Source of the DNA: Bradyrhizobium sp. JYMT SZCCT0180
GTDB taxonomy: Bacteria > Pseudomonadota > Alphaproteobacteria > Rhizobiales > Xanthobacteraceae
Length of the DNA stretch: 64,000 bases
NCBI RefSeq assembly: GCF_018130165.1
Contig: NZ_JAFCLZ010000023.1
Span: forward strand, 62,001 to 126,000
Reading direction: 5' to 3'
Shown: piece after piece, positions 34,285-41,552 of the stretch
Position numbering within the stretch: the stretch's first letter is position 1
Layout: every line of letters starts with the position of its first letter
Position numbers and translations under genes: made by a program
The notes under the pieces: model-generated
The model's input: only the letters and a program-made list of their open reading frames with translations
What the model was told of the DNA's origin: nothing
The model's database searches: none

Positions 34285-34677
34285 ATGTCGTCGTCGGTCC
34301 CGATTGTTGCGCTGGTGGGATGGATGTTGCTTCTCACGGTGAAGCACATCATTGCCGACTTCATTTTTCAGACTTCCTGGATGGCGATCGGCAAGGACCA
34401 GAAGACCGGCTGGGCGATGCCGCTATTGGCGCACTGCTCGGTGCATCTCGTGACATCGTTGCTGCTGATCATGGTGGTCGCGCCGCGGTTCTGGTTCGTC
34501 GCCTTCATCGATTTCGCGATCCACATCACGATCGACCGCATCAAGGGGATCTGCGCATCGTCCTTCGGCGTGACGCTGGAGAATGAGCATCCCTGGTTCT
34601 GGACACTGATCGGCGTCGACCAGGCCCTGCACCATCTCACCGGCTTCGGCCTGGCGATCTACATGGCGGCGAACTGA
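34285..34677 (+). CDS. DUF3307 membrane protein
   Basis: 130 residues from the ATG at 34285. Strongly hydrophobic with about four segments; motif KHIIADFIFQTSWMAIGKDQ and FIDFAIHITIDRIKG are marks of the DUF3307 (YbaN-like/uncharacterised membrane) family, often named after HD-like His-Asp residues in membrane. C-terminal DQALHHLTGFGLAIYMA fits. Function unknown; stands alone. Confidence 0.72.
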   Translation: MSSSVPIVALVGWMLLLTVKHIIADFIFQTSWMAIGKDQKTGWAMPLLAHCSVHLVTSLLLIMVVAPRFWFVAFIDFAIHITIDRIKGICASSFGVTLENEHPWFWTLIGVDQALHHLTGFGLAIYMAAN

Positions 34678-34681
34678 TCCG

Positions 34682-34762
34682 GTCAGAGCGTTTTCCAGCG
34701 AAGCAAGCCCTCGGACTTGATCCGGGGGGATACCGGTTCGCGTAAAGAAAACGCGTCAAAAC
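34682..34762. repeat. GAGCG...CGC dispersed repeat
   Basis: GTCAGAGCGTTTTCCAGCGAAGC...GGACTTGATCCGGGGG...CCGGTTCGCGTAAAGAAAACGCG is a known style of Rhizobiales intergenic element; related to 54336-54407. The rest of 34678-35006 has an AT-rich promoter segment before the next gene. Confidence 0.65.
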
Positions 34763-35006
34763 AACAATCGGACCGGAGTATTCCGGATAGGCACCAGCCT
34801 CCCTCACGCATAGCCTTCCTGGTCTGCACGTGACCGCCAGCCAGCCCGTAGCGGCAGGGGTTTAGGCGCAATTCGCGCCGCGCGAATCACCGGCTGCGCC
34901 GGTCCGATTTGGTCGAAACTAGCAAGAGCACCGGAACACTACTGGTACGGGTGGTTAACCTTTCGTTAGAGTATTGCACTGCATCTTCCGCATAGGGAGA
35001 ACCGCA

Positions 35007-35408
35007 ATGTTTTCAAGCCGCGAAGCCTTCGAGAACGATTTCTGCCCGGTTAGGGACGAATTGCTCGGCGAGATGTACCGCGCCAACGCCAACGGCTTGC
35101 CGCTTCTGGTGGAGAGCGTCTCCTCGGAGACGCGCGCGATGCTGGCGCTGTTCTGCTATCGCCGCAGCCATCTGCACTCGCTCGCCCTCGCCATTGCCGC
35201 CAGCTGCACCGAGCGCGAGCTGATCTCGCTGGGCGGCCGCGTCGGCACGACCCTCTACGCGCTGTCGCGCGAACCGGCCACGCGCTCCGCGCCCTCGTCG
35301 TCCTACGGCAACCGCAAGCCGATCACGCTCTCGACCAAGCCGCTCTCCACCTTCGCTCCGATTGAAGACCTCGACGACGAAGACCTCGCCGAAGCGGTGC
35401 CGGCGTAA
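35007..35408 (+). CDS. hypothetical protein
   Basis: 133 residues from the ATG at 35007 (AGGGAGAACC upstream). N-terminal half alpha-helical with cys-containing CYRRSHLHSLALAIAASCTERELISLGGR; C-terminal third low complexity (APSSSYGNRK, then acidic DLDDEDLAE). I do not recognise a domain. It occurs as a short conserved hypothetical in bradyrhizobia as far as I recall. No operon partner. Confidence 0.6.
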   Translation: MFSSREAFENDFCPVRDELLGEMYRANANGLPLLVESVSSETRAMLALFCYRRSHLHSLALAIAASCTERELISLGGRVGTTLYALSREPATRSAPSSSYGNRKPITLSTKPLSTFAPIEDLDDEDLAEAVPA

Positions 35409-35418
35409 GTCTCTCCGC

Positions 35419-35564
35419 ACGTCGTCCCGGCGAACGCCGGGACCCATAGCCACCAGCGGAAATTATTTCACACGCTGGTCGTTATCTTTCTTTTCCAACA
35501 ACACGGGTCGCGGCGTATGGGTCCCCCGATGCGCAATTGCGCATCTGACTGCGCCGGGACGACA
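35419..35564. repeat. GTCGTCCCGG inverted repeat
   Basis: CGTCGTCCCGGCGAACGCCGGGACCCATA... to ...CGCCGGGACGAC, containing a GATGCGCAATTGCGCATC palindrome. Copy of the 10635 family. Confidence 0.85.
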
Positions 35565-35572
35565 GTGGTGAA

Positions 35573-35893
35573 CTACACCAACACCGCCAGCCCATGCCGC
35601 TTCCGCGCCATCGCGCATTCGGGATCGCCGGGCATGCAGGTTCGGCATACCTCAGGGCGTACCGCATAGATGGTGCACGCCGTCGCCTCGCCGACCTTGC
35701 CCGACAACGCCGAACAGCGGTCGCCGTCGCAGCGCATTCCCGACAGCCGGTCGTTGACGAATTTTTCCGGGATCAGGTCGAGGTCGGCATCATCCTCGGT
35801 CGTGAAGCGCGGCCAGTTCTGCGAATAGCTGCAGCAGGCGCCGCAGGCCTGGCAGGGGCTTTCGCTGGCAATCGTTGATCCGGCTTCATCCAT
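35573..35893 (-). CDS. YkgJ-family cysteine cluster protein
   Basis: 106 residues. Cysteines are arranged as CQACGACCSY (about 14-23), MRCDGDRC, TACTIYAVRPEVCRTCMPGDPEC, matching the YkgJ/UPF0153 zinc- or iron-sulphur-binding cluster family. Such proteins may bind Zn or Fe-S; role unknown. ATG at 35893 lacks an obvious ribosome site; alternatives within the first codons exist. Confidence 0.78.
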   Translation of the reverse strand: MDEAGSTIASESPCQACGACCSYSQNWPRFTTEDDADLDLIPEKFVNDRLSGMRCDGDRCSALSGKVGEATACTIYAVRPEVCRTCMPGDPECAMARKRHGLAVLV

Positions 35894-36064
35894 CGCTGCC
35901 GTTTAGCGCGGAATGGAGTGGCCGGCCAGCCGAGTTCGGGGCGTGAATAATAATCGATATGGATGGGTGTGGAACTGAACCATTGTCCTCTGTGCCCGGT
36001 AGCGACCAAATCCCGCATCACGGCGAAATCACGCGAAGTGCCGGGAACGGACGTTTCGTGCTCT

Positions 36065-36685
36065 TTAGAGGCCCGTTGGCACCCAATCCGCAGGCAACTG
36101 ATGCCACGGTTTATCGAAGCGGCGGGCAAGCTCTTCCTTCACGCGTCGCTCTCGCCAGATCGGTCCTCCGATGGACCAAACATTGGCCACGGTGCGGGTT
36201 GCTTCATCCGGAGCGAAGTCAACCGCCAACCGGGCGGGAATATGATGAACCGCGTCCCAAGCTGAGACTATCTCCAAGTTTTGTATCGACGGATCCTCAA
36301 CTCGCGTGAGAGGGCTCTGCACATGACCAATCCAAACAGTCACATCCAGAGTCCCTACGGGCCATTGCACGACGGCCCGGAGGCTTTCTAACTCGTCTCG
36401 CAATGGATATTTCCCAAGCTTTTTCCATGCACCCAACCGAAGCGCCCGGCCGACGGACGCAAAATCTACTCCTACCCTCGACATGACCGGCGAAGCCAAT
36501 ACGTCCGCAGCAACAACAATTTTTCGATCACGGCGAGAAAAGAACGCAACAGATTGATCAACTGCGACCTGACCATAGTAAATCCAGTCGGCTATGCCCG
36601 AGATCGCATAGAGCGTCCCCGCCTTGAAGTCCGACCGAGCTTTAGGGTCTCCCTCGAATACCTGCGCTTGTCCTCCGCCACCCAT
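36065..36685 (-). CDS. hypothetical protein, possible immunity-type
   Basis: 206 residues. The N terminus reads GTLYAISGIADWIYYGQVAVDQSVAFFSRRD, i.e. a short beta-rich beginning, with a C-terminal RRVKEELARRFDKPWHQLPADW. By eye the base composition is less GC-biased at third positions than in neighbours, which suggests acquired DNA. The opening faintly recalls bacterial immunity proteins of the Imm26 kind, but this is speculative. It follows the WYL regulator on the same strand by 37 bp, so they may be co-transcribed. Confidence 0.5.
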   Translation of the reverse strand: MGGGGQAQVFEGDPKARSDFKAGTLYAISGIADWIYYGQVAVDQSVAFFSRRDRKIVVAADVLASPVMSRVGVDFASVGRALRLGAWKKLGKYPLRDELESLRAVVQWPVGTLDVTVWIGHVQSPLTRVEDPSIQNLEIVSAWDAVHHIPARLAVDFAPDEATRTVANVWSIGGPIWRERRVKEELARRFDKPWHQLPADWVPTGL

Positions 36686-36722
36686 GCTGGACGGGCCGCT
36701 TCAACCAAAAATCAGCGCGCCC

Positions 36723-37421
36723 TCAAGTATCCTTGGGGGCTTCCCAGACTAGGCTGCGCCGCCATTTCGCCCGCAGCAAATCGCGCCGCTCCGGATATTT
36801 TTCGTCGTGGTACACCGCATCGACGACCCGGTCGGTGCGAAAGCTGCGAAAATCCTTCCGCAGCTCGCACCACGCCGCCATGATCCGCACCGCTTCGTGA
36901 TAGCCGATCGCGATCGGCCAGATCGTGCGCTTGCTCTCGCGGCCATGTTCGTCGCGATAGTCCAGCGTGATTTTCTTGCCCTCGTGAATCTGGGCGCGTG
37001 TCCGCACCATGTCGATACGATCAGGTTCCCGGTTCCAGACCGACCGCGCGCGGCTTGCAGGTTCGAGAACGAAAGGCCGCAACCGTTCCGGAACCGTGTC
37101 GGCGATCTTCGCCATCAGGTCCTGCGCGGCGCGTGCCAGCACGGGATCGGCATGGCCTACCACCCATTGCGCGCCGAGCACGGCGGCTTCGATCTCGTCG
37201 GGCGTCAGCATCAAGGGCGGCAGGTCGAATCCCTTCTCCAGGATGTAGCCCATGCCGGCCTCGCCGCGGATCGGAACGCGCTGTTCGATCAGGGTGGCGA
37301 TGTCGCGATAGATGGTGCGTTTCGAGGTCTCGAGTTCGGCCGCGATCGCGTCCGCCGTCAGCGGCTTTCGCGTGCGCCGGAGCACCTGAATGATCTGGAA
37401 CAGCCGGTCGGCGCGTCTCAT
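36723..37421 (-). CDS. YafY-family HTH/WYL transcriptional regulator
   Basis: 232 residues. N-terminal winged helix (MRRADRLFQIIQVLRRTRKPLTADAIAAELETSKRTIYRDIATLIEQ, about 1-60) followed by a WYL domain (about 130-230; HEAVRIMAAWCELRKDFRSFRTDRVVDA). WYL domains bind ligands such as single-stranded or signalling nucleotides and often regulate stress or defence genes. It is divergent from the GST-like genes, its likely target. Confidence 0.83.
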   Translation of the reverse strand: MRRADRLFQIIQVLRRTRKPLTADAIAAELETSKRTIYRDIATLIEQRVPIRGEAGMGYILEKGFDLPPLMLTPDEIEAAVLGAQWVVGHADPVLARAAQDLMAKIADTVPERLRPFVLEPASRARSVWNREPDRIDMVRTRAQIHEGKKITLDYRDEHGRESKRTIWPIAIGYHEAVRIMAAWCELRKDFRSFRTDRVVDAVYHDEKYPERRDLLRAKWRRSLVWEAPKDT

Positions 37422-37546
37422 GGCGGATCTCTATCCCTGGGTCTCTTAGTTCACTTTTCGTACGCCCGCCTGGCCGATGCTGACAGCATGTTGGCAGCAG
37501 GGGGTCGGTATATCGGGACAACACCTCAACTGAAGGGAATTTGTCC

Positions 37547-37795
37547 ATGACGATTTTCAGCGAATTTGGTCCCCTGGGAGGCCGCCGGCGTCTTGCGAAT
37601 AGCGAGGTCTTCGCCCTGGAACAGCTGGTTTCCATCCACTGCGTCACGTCAGATCTGCGCTGGGCGATGGTCGAGCTGGCATGGCGCTCATTCACAGCAA
37701 TGTGCGCCTTTGCGCAAGGGCAGTTGCTGTCGCGGGCCCGTGGGCGCCGTGCGCCGCGGGAAGAGGAAGGTCGCGGCCGGCATTGCTGCTGCTGA
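37547..37795 (+). CDS. possible small hypothetical protein
   Basis: About 82 residues from the ATG at 37547 with GGGAATTTG upstream. The first half (MTIFSEFGPLGGRRRLANS, then EVFALEQLVSIHCVTSDLRWAMVELAWRSF) looks protein-like, but the tail is Arg-rich and ends in CCC. It lies between a WYL regulator and a GST gene. No family recognised; the coding signal is weak. Confidence 0.35.
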   Translation: MTIFSEFGPLGGRRRLANSEVFALEQLVSIHCVTSDLRWAMVELAWRSFTAMCAFAQGQLLSRARGRRAPREEEGRGRHCCC

Positions 37796-37862
37796 CACCA
37801 CGGTGGCAGCAGGGCGTCGCTAGGCTTTCCCCACGTTCTTGAGGAAATCAGGAGTTTTTCGG

Positions 37863-38594
37863 ATGATCACGCTCTATGGCTTCGGCCCCGGCTTTGGCTT
37901 GCCGGAAATCAGCCCCTTTGTGACCAAGACCGAGGTCCAGCTCAAGATGGCTGGACTTGCCTATCGCAAGGAGAAGGCGATGCCGCCGGCCTCGCCCAAG
38001 GGGCAGCTGCCATACATCGTCGACGAGGCGGAGAGCGTCGCCGATTCCACCTTCATCCGCGCCCACATCGAGGGCAAATACGGCTTCGATTTCGACGCGC
38101 CGCTGTCGCTGCAGGCACGGGCGCAGGCCTGGGCGTTCGAGCGGATGATCGAGCATCACGTCTATTGGGCACTGGTCGGCGCCCGCTGGGTCGATACCGA
38201 GAATTTCGCCAAGGGGCCGGCGCATTTCTTCGACGGTGCGCCGGACCACCTGCGTGAGAAGCTGCGCGAGGACGCGCAGTTCCGGGTGGCGGAGAACTAC
38301 CTGCTGAGCGGTCTCGGCCGCCACGCTCCGGAAGAGGATGTCGATCTTGCGATCCGTTCGCTGTTTGCGCTGTCGGTTCAGCTCGGCGACAAGCCCTATC
38401 TGTTTGGCGACACGCCTTGCGGCACCGATGCCACCGCCTTCGGCGCGATTGCCGGCATCCTGACGCCGTACTTCGAATCTCCGCTGCGGCAGCAGACCGA
38501 AAAGTTCGGCAACCTGACCGCCTATGTCGACCGGATGATGCTGCAATATTATCCGGAGTTCGGCTGGGCGCCGCTGCAGCAGGAGGCTGCGTAA
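37863..38594 (+). CDS. glutathione S-transferase family protein
   Basis: 243 residues from the ATG at 37863 (AGGAG upstream). N-terminal thioredoxin-like domain ITLYGFGPGFGLPEISPFVTKTEVQLKMAGLAY, then GQLPYIVDEAESVADSTFI (cis-Pro and Ser-binding region), and an all-helical C-terminal domain. It most resembles the Fax/metaxin-like (Tom37) GST subgroup. Likely role in conjugation or redox binding; partner substrate unknown. Divergent from the WYL regulator that may control it. Confidence 0.83.
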   Translation: MITLYGFGPGFGLPEISPFVTKTEVQLKMAGLAYRKEKAMPPASPKGQLPYIVDEAESVADSTFIRAHIEGKYGFDFDAPLSLQARAQAWAFERMIEHHVYWALVGARWVDTENFAKGPAHFFDGAPDHLREKLREDAQFRVAENYLLSGLGRHAPEEDVDLAIRSLFALSVQLGDKPYLFGDTPCGTDATAFGAIAGILTPYFESPLRQQTEKFGNLTAYVDRMMLQYYPEFGWAPLQQEAA

Positions 38595-38655
38595 GCAGCT
38601 CTTTTCACGCATCTCCGGCGTGCCGGGCAGGAACCGGCACGCTCCAGCGGCCTGA

Positions 38656-38669
38656 GTGACCTCCGTCAC
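38656..38669. promoter_or_regulatory. CRP/FNR-like inverted repeat
   Basis: GTGA-CCTCCG-TCAC followed by A, i.e. near the TGTGA-N6-TCACA consensus of CRP-family proteins, about 80 bp before the His-rich gene start. Single occurrence, so moderately likely by chance. Confidence 0.35.
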
Positions 38670-38747
38670 ATCGCATGGAGTTGAGGGCGTCTACGTTCCC
38701 GATCACAGCAGGCGATACTCGCGCTGCATCAAATCGGGAGAATGACT

Positions 38748-39038
38748 ATGACGATCAAGAAACTCATTGTGTCGGCGATTGCAGTTCTCGCTCTGAGCAC
38801 CGCCTCGCTGTCCAGCGCGGCTTTCGCCGGCGGGCGCCACGGTGGCCACGGCCACGGGCATGGCGGCCATCACCATGGCCATCATCACCACGGCCACCAC
38901 CATCACGGCCACCACCATCACCATGGCCATCACCACCACGGCCATCATCATCACGGCCACTACCACCACGCCCATGGCTACGGCTGCTGGCGGGTGACCT
39001 CCTACGGCGTGATCAACGTTTGCCGCAGCTATTATTGA
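38748..39038 (+). CDS. His-rich secreted protein
   Basis: 96 residues from the ATG at 38748 (GGGAG 7 nt upstream; the ATG at 38742 is too close). Signal peptide (MTIKKLIVSAIAVLALSTAS LSSAAFAG). The mature region is a long run of His-His/Gly-His tandem units (GHHHHGHHHH type), then HGYGCWRVTSYGVINVCRSYY. The end pattern of two cysteines and terminal Tyr parallels the small secreted protein at 29067. Likely binds metal (Ni, Zn, Cu); the length is that of bacterial histidine-rich small proteins. It is followed by a terminator. Confidence 0.7.
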   Translation: MTIKKLIVSAIAVLALSTASLSSAAFAGGRHGGHGHGHGGHHHGHHHHGHHHHGHHHHHGHHHHGHHHHGHYHHAHGYGCWRVTSYGVINVCRSYY

Positions 39039-39055
39039 TCGGATGACGTTTGAGA

Positions 39056-39092
39056 ACTCGCCCGTGGACGACACGGGCGAGTTTTCATTTTG
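39056..39092 (+). terminator. Rho-independent terminator after the His-rich gene
   Basis: Perfect 12-bp stem AACTCGCCCGTG / CACGGGCGAGTT around GACGA, then TTCATTTT. Confidence 0.92.
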
Positions 39093-39214
39093 GAGCCAGC
39101 CGAACTGACCAGTTCGCCGCGCCGGGCCGGCCTTTCAAGCGGCGAGCTCTGCCGCGAGCTTCGCGGTGCGGCCGTTCCGCGGCGCAGTCACCGGGTTGCG
39201 GCGCGACGACGCGA

Positions 39215-40867
39215 TCAGGCGCAATCCAACAGTGCGGTGTTTTGTGGCTGGCGCTCACCCGGGCCCGGCCGCGGGACGAGCCGCACCGGTACGGACGACG
39301 GCGTCACCGAGACCGTAGCTGAAAAGGTCACGGCGACGTCGTGTACCGGGACCAGTTCGAACTCCCGAAGCATGGCGCTCAGGAAGTGCGTGCACAGGTG
39401 CTCGGCCTGGTGGCGCCCGATGCAATGGCGCACGCCGGCGCCAAACGGCATGGCGGTCGCGATCGACTCGGCCGGGCGCTCGCCGCCGGGTCCGGCAGCG
39501 AACCGGCTCGGGTTGAATTGCGCGGCGTTGGCGAACAGCGCCTCGTTGAGGCCGATCGCCGTCTTCATCCACATCACGTTCGTCTTCGGCGGGATCGTGA
39601 TGCCCCCCACCTCGATCGACTGGCTTTCCGAGATCTTCGAGCTGAACGGAACGGCCGGGAACAGGCGCATCGTTTCATGGATCACGTTCAGCACGAAGAC
39701 ATCACCCGGACTCTTCCCGGCGTCTTTCGCCTGCAGGATACCGGTTTGAAAGACTTCCGTTTTCCGGACTCCGGTTTTGAGGATTTCGGCTCGCGCCTGG
39801 TCCTGCACATCGGGGTTTCGGGACAGCAGATAAAGCGCCTGGGCGAGCGTATAGCTCATGGCGTCCGTTCCTCCCGCCACCAGCGAGATCAGTTCCTCGA
39901 CACACTCCTTGTGGCTCCAACTGGCCTTGCCGCCGGTCGGGGCCAGCTTCAGGCCGACCAGCGCTCCCAGCACGTCCCGCGGCGGCCCACCCGCTACGCC
40001 CGCCGTCACACGGCGTTGCAGCCGTCGCTCCACCGCGGCTTCGAGGTGATCGAACAGGTAGCGATAGGCGACCCTGGCCCGCCGCGCTCGCACCGGAAAC
40101 AGCCGCCGCACGAAGAAGGGATGAAATGCCCGGAAGCTGATCGCTTCCTCAAGCTCCCCGATCGCCGCCAAATACTCCGAGAGGTCCGGCCGCTGCTCCC
40201 ACTCCGGGCCGCAGAGGAAGGCGCCCAGACTGTTTGCACTCCAGTGATGCAGATCCGCTTTCAGGCTGCCATGCCGGGTCTCGCCGGATTTCCAGGTTCG
40301 AAGATAGAGTGCGGAGACCTCCTCCAGACGGCTAGCCCCTTGCAGCACGGCCTTCGGCGCAAATTGCGGGTTCATCTGCTGCCGGTGCGCGGTGTGCCTC
40401 TCGCCCCTCTTCAGGCCCATCAGGCTTCGGGGCAGCACGGTATTGTCGGCGACCCGGTTCGAATCCATGTCCTTGTGCCCGAGCTCCTTCGGTGCGATCG
40501 AGAGCGAGACGAACGGCGTATTGCCCCATGCCATGTGGAGCTTCACGACCGGACCGTACACGCGATGCAGCTCCACGAGCGCCCGATCCCGGGCGCCATG
40601 TTCGTGGAGCAGCAGGGATCTGAGGGCACCGACGAAGAACGAAGGTTTTGGGCCGGGAATGTGGGCATATCCTCGAAACTCGCGCCATCGAAGCGCCATA
40701 GCGACGACCAGAAGTCCGAGCGGAGCCAGCGTCAGGGGCGCGAGCAACCAGGCTTCCGATAGATCCCGGACGCTCGCAAAGGCGAAACCGGAAGCGAGCA
40801 GCACGACGGCGATCGTCAGGCCGTAGACGCATTCGTAAAAATTCAAAAGGACTGCCGTACGCGTCAT
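39215..40867 (-). CDS. membrane-anchored cytochrome P450
   Basis: 550 residues from the ATG at 40867 (MTRTAVLLNFY); the first M at 40915 has no better ribosome site. Unusually for a bacterial P450, about 65 residues with two hydrophobic segments (about 12-32, 38-58) precede a proline hinge (HIPGPKPSF), like microsomal P450s. Core motifs: I-helix AGGTDAMSYT, K-helix ETMR, haem loop PFGAGVRHCIGRHQAE with Cys at codon 39422-39424 (residue 482). A Thr/Gly/Lys-rich insertion (TGVRKTEVFQTGIL) sits before the K helix. Its redox partner is not in the window. Direct repeats lie upstream. Confidence 0.85.
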   Translation of the reverse strand: MTRTAVLLNFYECVYGLTIAVVLLASGFAFASVRDLSEAWLLAPLTLAPLGLLVVAMALRWREFRGYAHIPGPKPSFFVGALRSLLLHEHGARDRALVELHRVYGPVVKLHMAWGNTPFVSLSIAPKELGHKDMDSNRVADNTVLPRSLMGLKRGERHTAHRQQMNPQFAPKAVLQGASRLEEVSALYLRTWKSGETRHGSLKADLHHWSANSLGAFLCGPEWEQRPDLSEYLAAIGELEEAISFRAFHPFFVRRLFPVRARRARVAYRYLFDHLEAAVERRLQRRVTAGVAGGPPRDVLGALVGLKLAPTGGKASWSHKECVEELISLVAGGTDAMSYTLAQALYLLSRNPDVQDQARAEILKTGVRKTEVFQTGILQAKDAGKSPGDVFVLNVIHETMRLFPAVPFSSKISESQSIEVGGITIPPKTNVMWMKTAIGLNEALFANAAQFNPSRFAAGPGGERPAESIATAMPFGAGVRHCIGRHQAEHLCTHFLSAMLREFELVPVHDVAVTFSATVSVTPSSVPVRLVPRPGPGERQPQNTALLDCA

Positions 40868-40986
40868 TGCCGGTCTCCGCTTGAGGACACGCGGCAATCG
40901 CAGCAAAGGAGCCAATAACGGCCGGCAGACCGGGCCCCGCCACTTACCTCGCGTGTCGCCAATTTGAGCGGGCAGCCGTGGTCGCC

Positions 40987-41015
40987 GGCGTTAGTTTGGC
41001 GTTACGGGGGCGTTA
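40987..41015 (+). promoter_or_regulatory. triple GGCGTTA direct repeat, 11-bp period
   Basis: Three perfect copies of GGCGTTA at 40987-40993, 40998-41004 and 41009-41015, separated by exactly 4 nt each. This 11-bp helical periodicity and heptamer length is the operator form of SARP-family activators. The same motif with one or two changes per unit occurs at 46507-46535 next to the SARP-like regulator gene. Orientation would drive transcription rightwards or serve P450 in reverse. Confidence 0.8.
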
Positions 41016-41212
41016 AAAATGAACGCGCACAGCGTGATCGTGATGCGGTTCGAACGAATATCCGGAGCCAATCCTGATACCCGCCTTACCTGGCGCAATT
41101 CATCGTGCGCGCGGGACGGCGCACTGCCTGCCGCCGGGTATGAAGAGATTTTGCACCGTTGCAGGGGTGGCGCACCCGTGAGCCAGACCCCTTCGGCCGC
41201 GCACCGCGCCGA

Positions 41213-41305
41213 CTACAGCGGACGCAGCTCCGCCTGTTCCAGCCAGTGCGTCATGCCCATATTGCGGTACATTTCCCGGCTCTCGGATGCCCGGCACGGC
41301 TCAGC
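41213..41305 (-). pseudogene. decayed C-terminal remnant of a TPR regulator like the 42410 gene
   Basis: Reading leftwards the last 31 codons give AEPCRASESREMYRNMGM then THWLEQAELRPL and a stop, aligning with the C terminus of the SARP/cyclase protein (GEPKRATEHFSTAATMYRDL then DMSFWLERAEAERR). A gap of about four residues and an upstream loss of homology show decay. It indicates an earlier second copy, or partial duplication, of the regulator's 3' end with the nucleoside hydrolase between the two. Confidence 0.72.
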
Positions 41306-41552
41306 GCCACGCCTTGACTTAATTGCGCCACTGACACCTACGTACAGCGGAGGTTGGTGTCCAAGAGCTGCACGCGTCGCGGCATATGACGCAGGCATCC
41401 GATCCGATCGACAAGATCACATTCCGTCCAACTCAGCCAAATTGGAATACACCAATGGCCAATCCGGTCGCTCTCCTCTCGCGCCCAACGTTGACGTTCG
41501 CGCCGGGACTGACTTGTACTGAGCTTGGTGAACCGCCGAGGGGGAGCATCTG

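Larger units (their letters stand above)
40868..41552. other. P450-nucleoside hydrolase intergenic region
   Basis: 685 bp. Contains the triple GGCGTTA direct repeat (40987-41015), a decayed 3' gene end (41213-41305), and AT-richer sequence near the hydrolase start. The open frame 41019-41522 spans all this without a convincing ribosome site or codon bias, and is not called. Confidence 0.6.

Noticed and set aside
38820..38990. tandem CAC/CAT-GGC units resembling a CRISPR or microsatellite
   Set aside because: They encode the His-rich protein in frame with a signal peptide and ribosome site; no spacer pattern.
41019..41522. 167-residue open frame in the P450-hydrolase gap
   Set aside because: No ribosome site, poor codon bias, and it spans the decayed regulator remnant.
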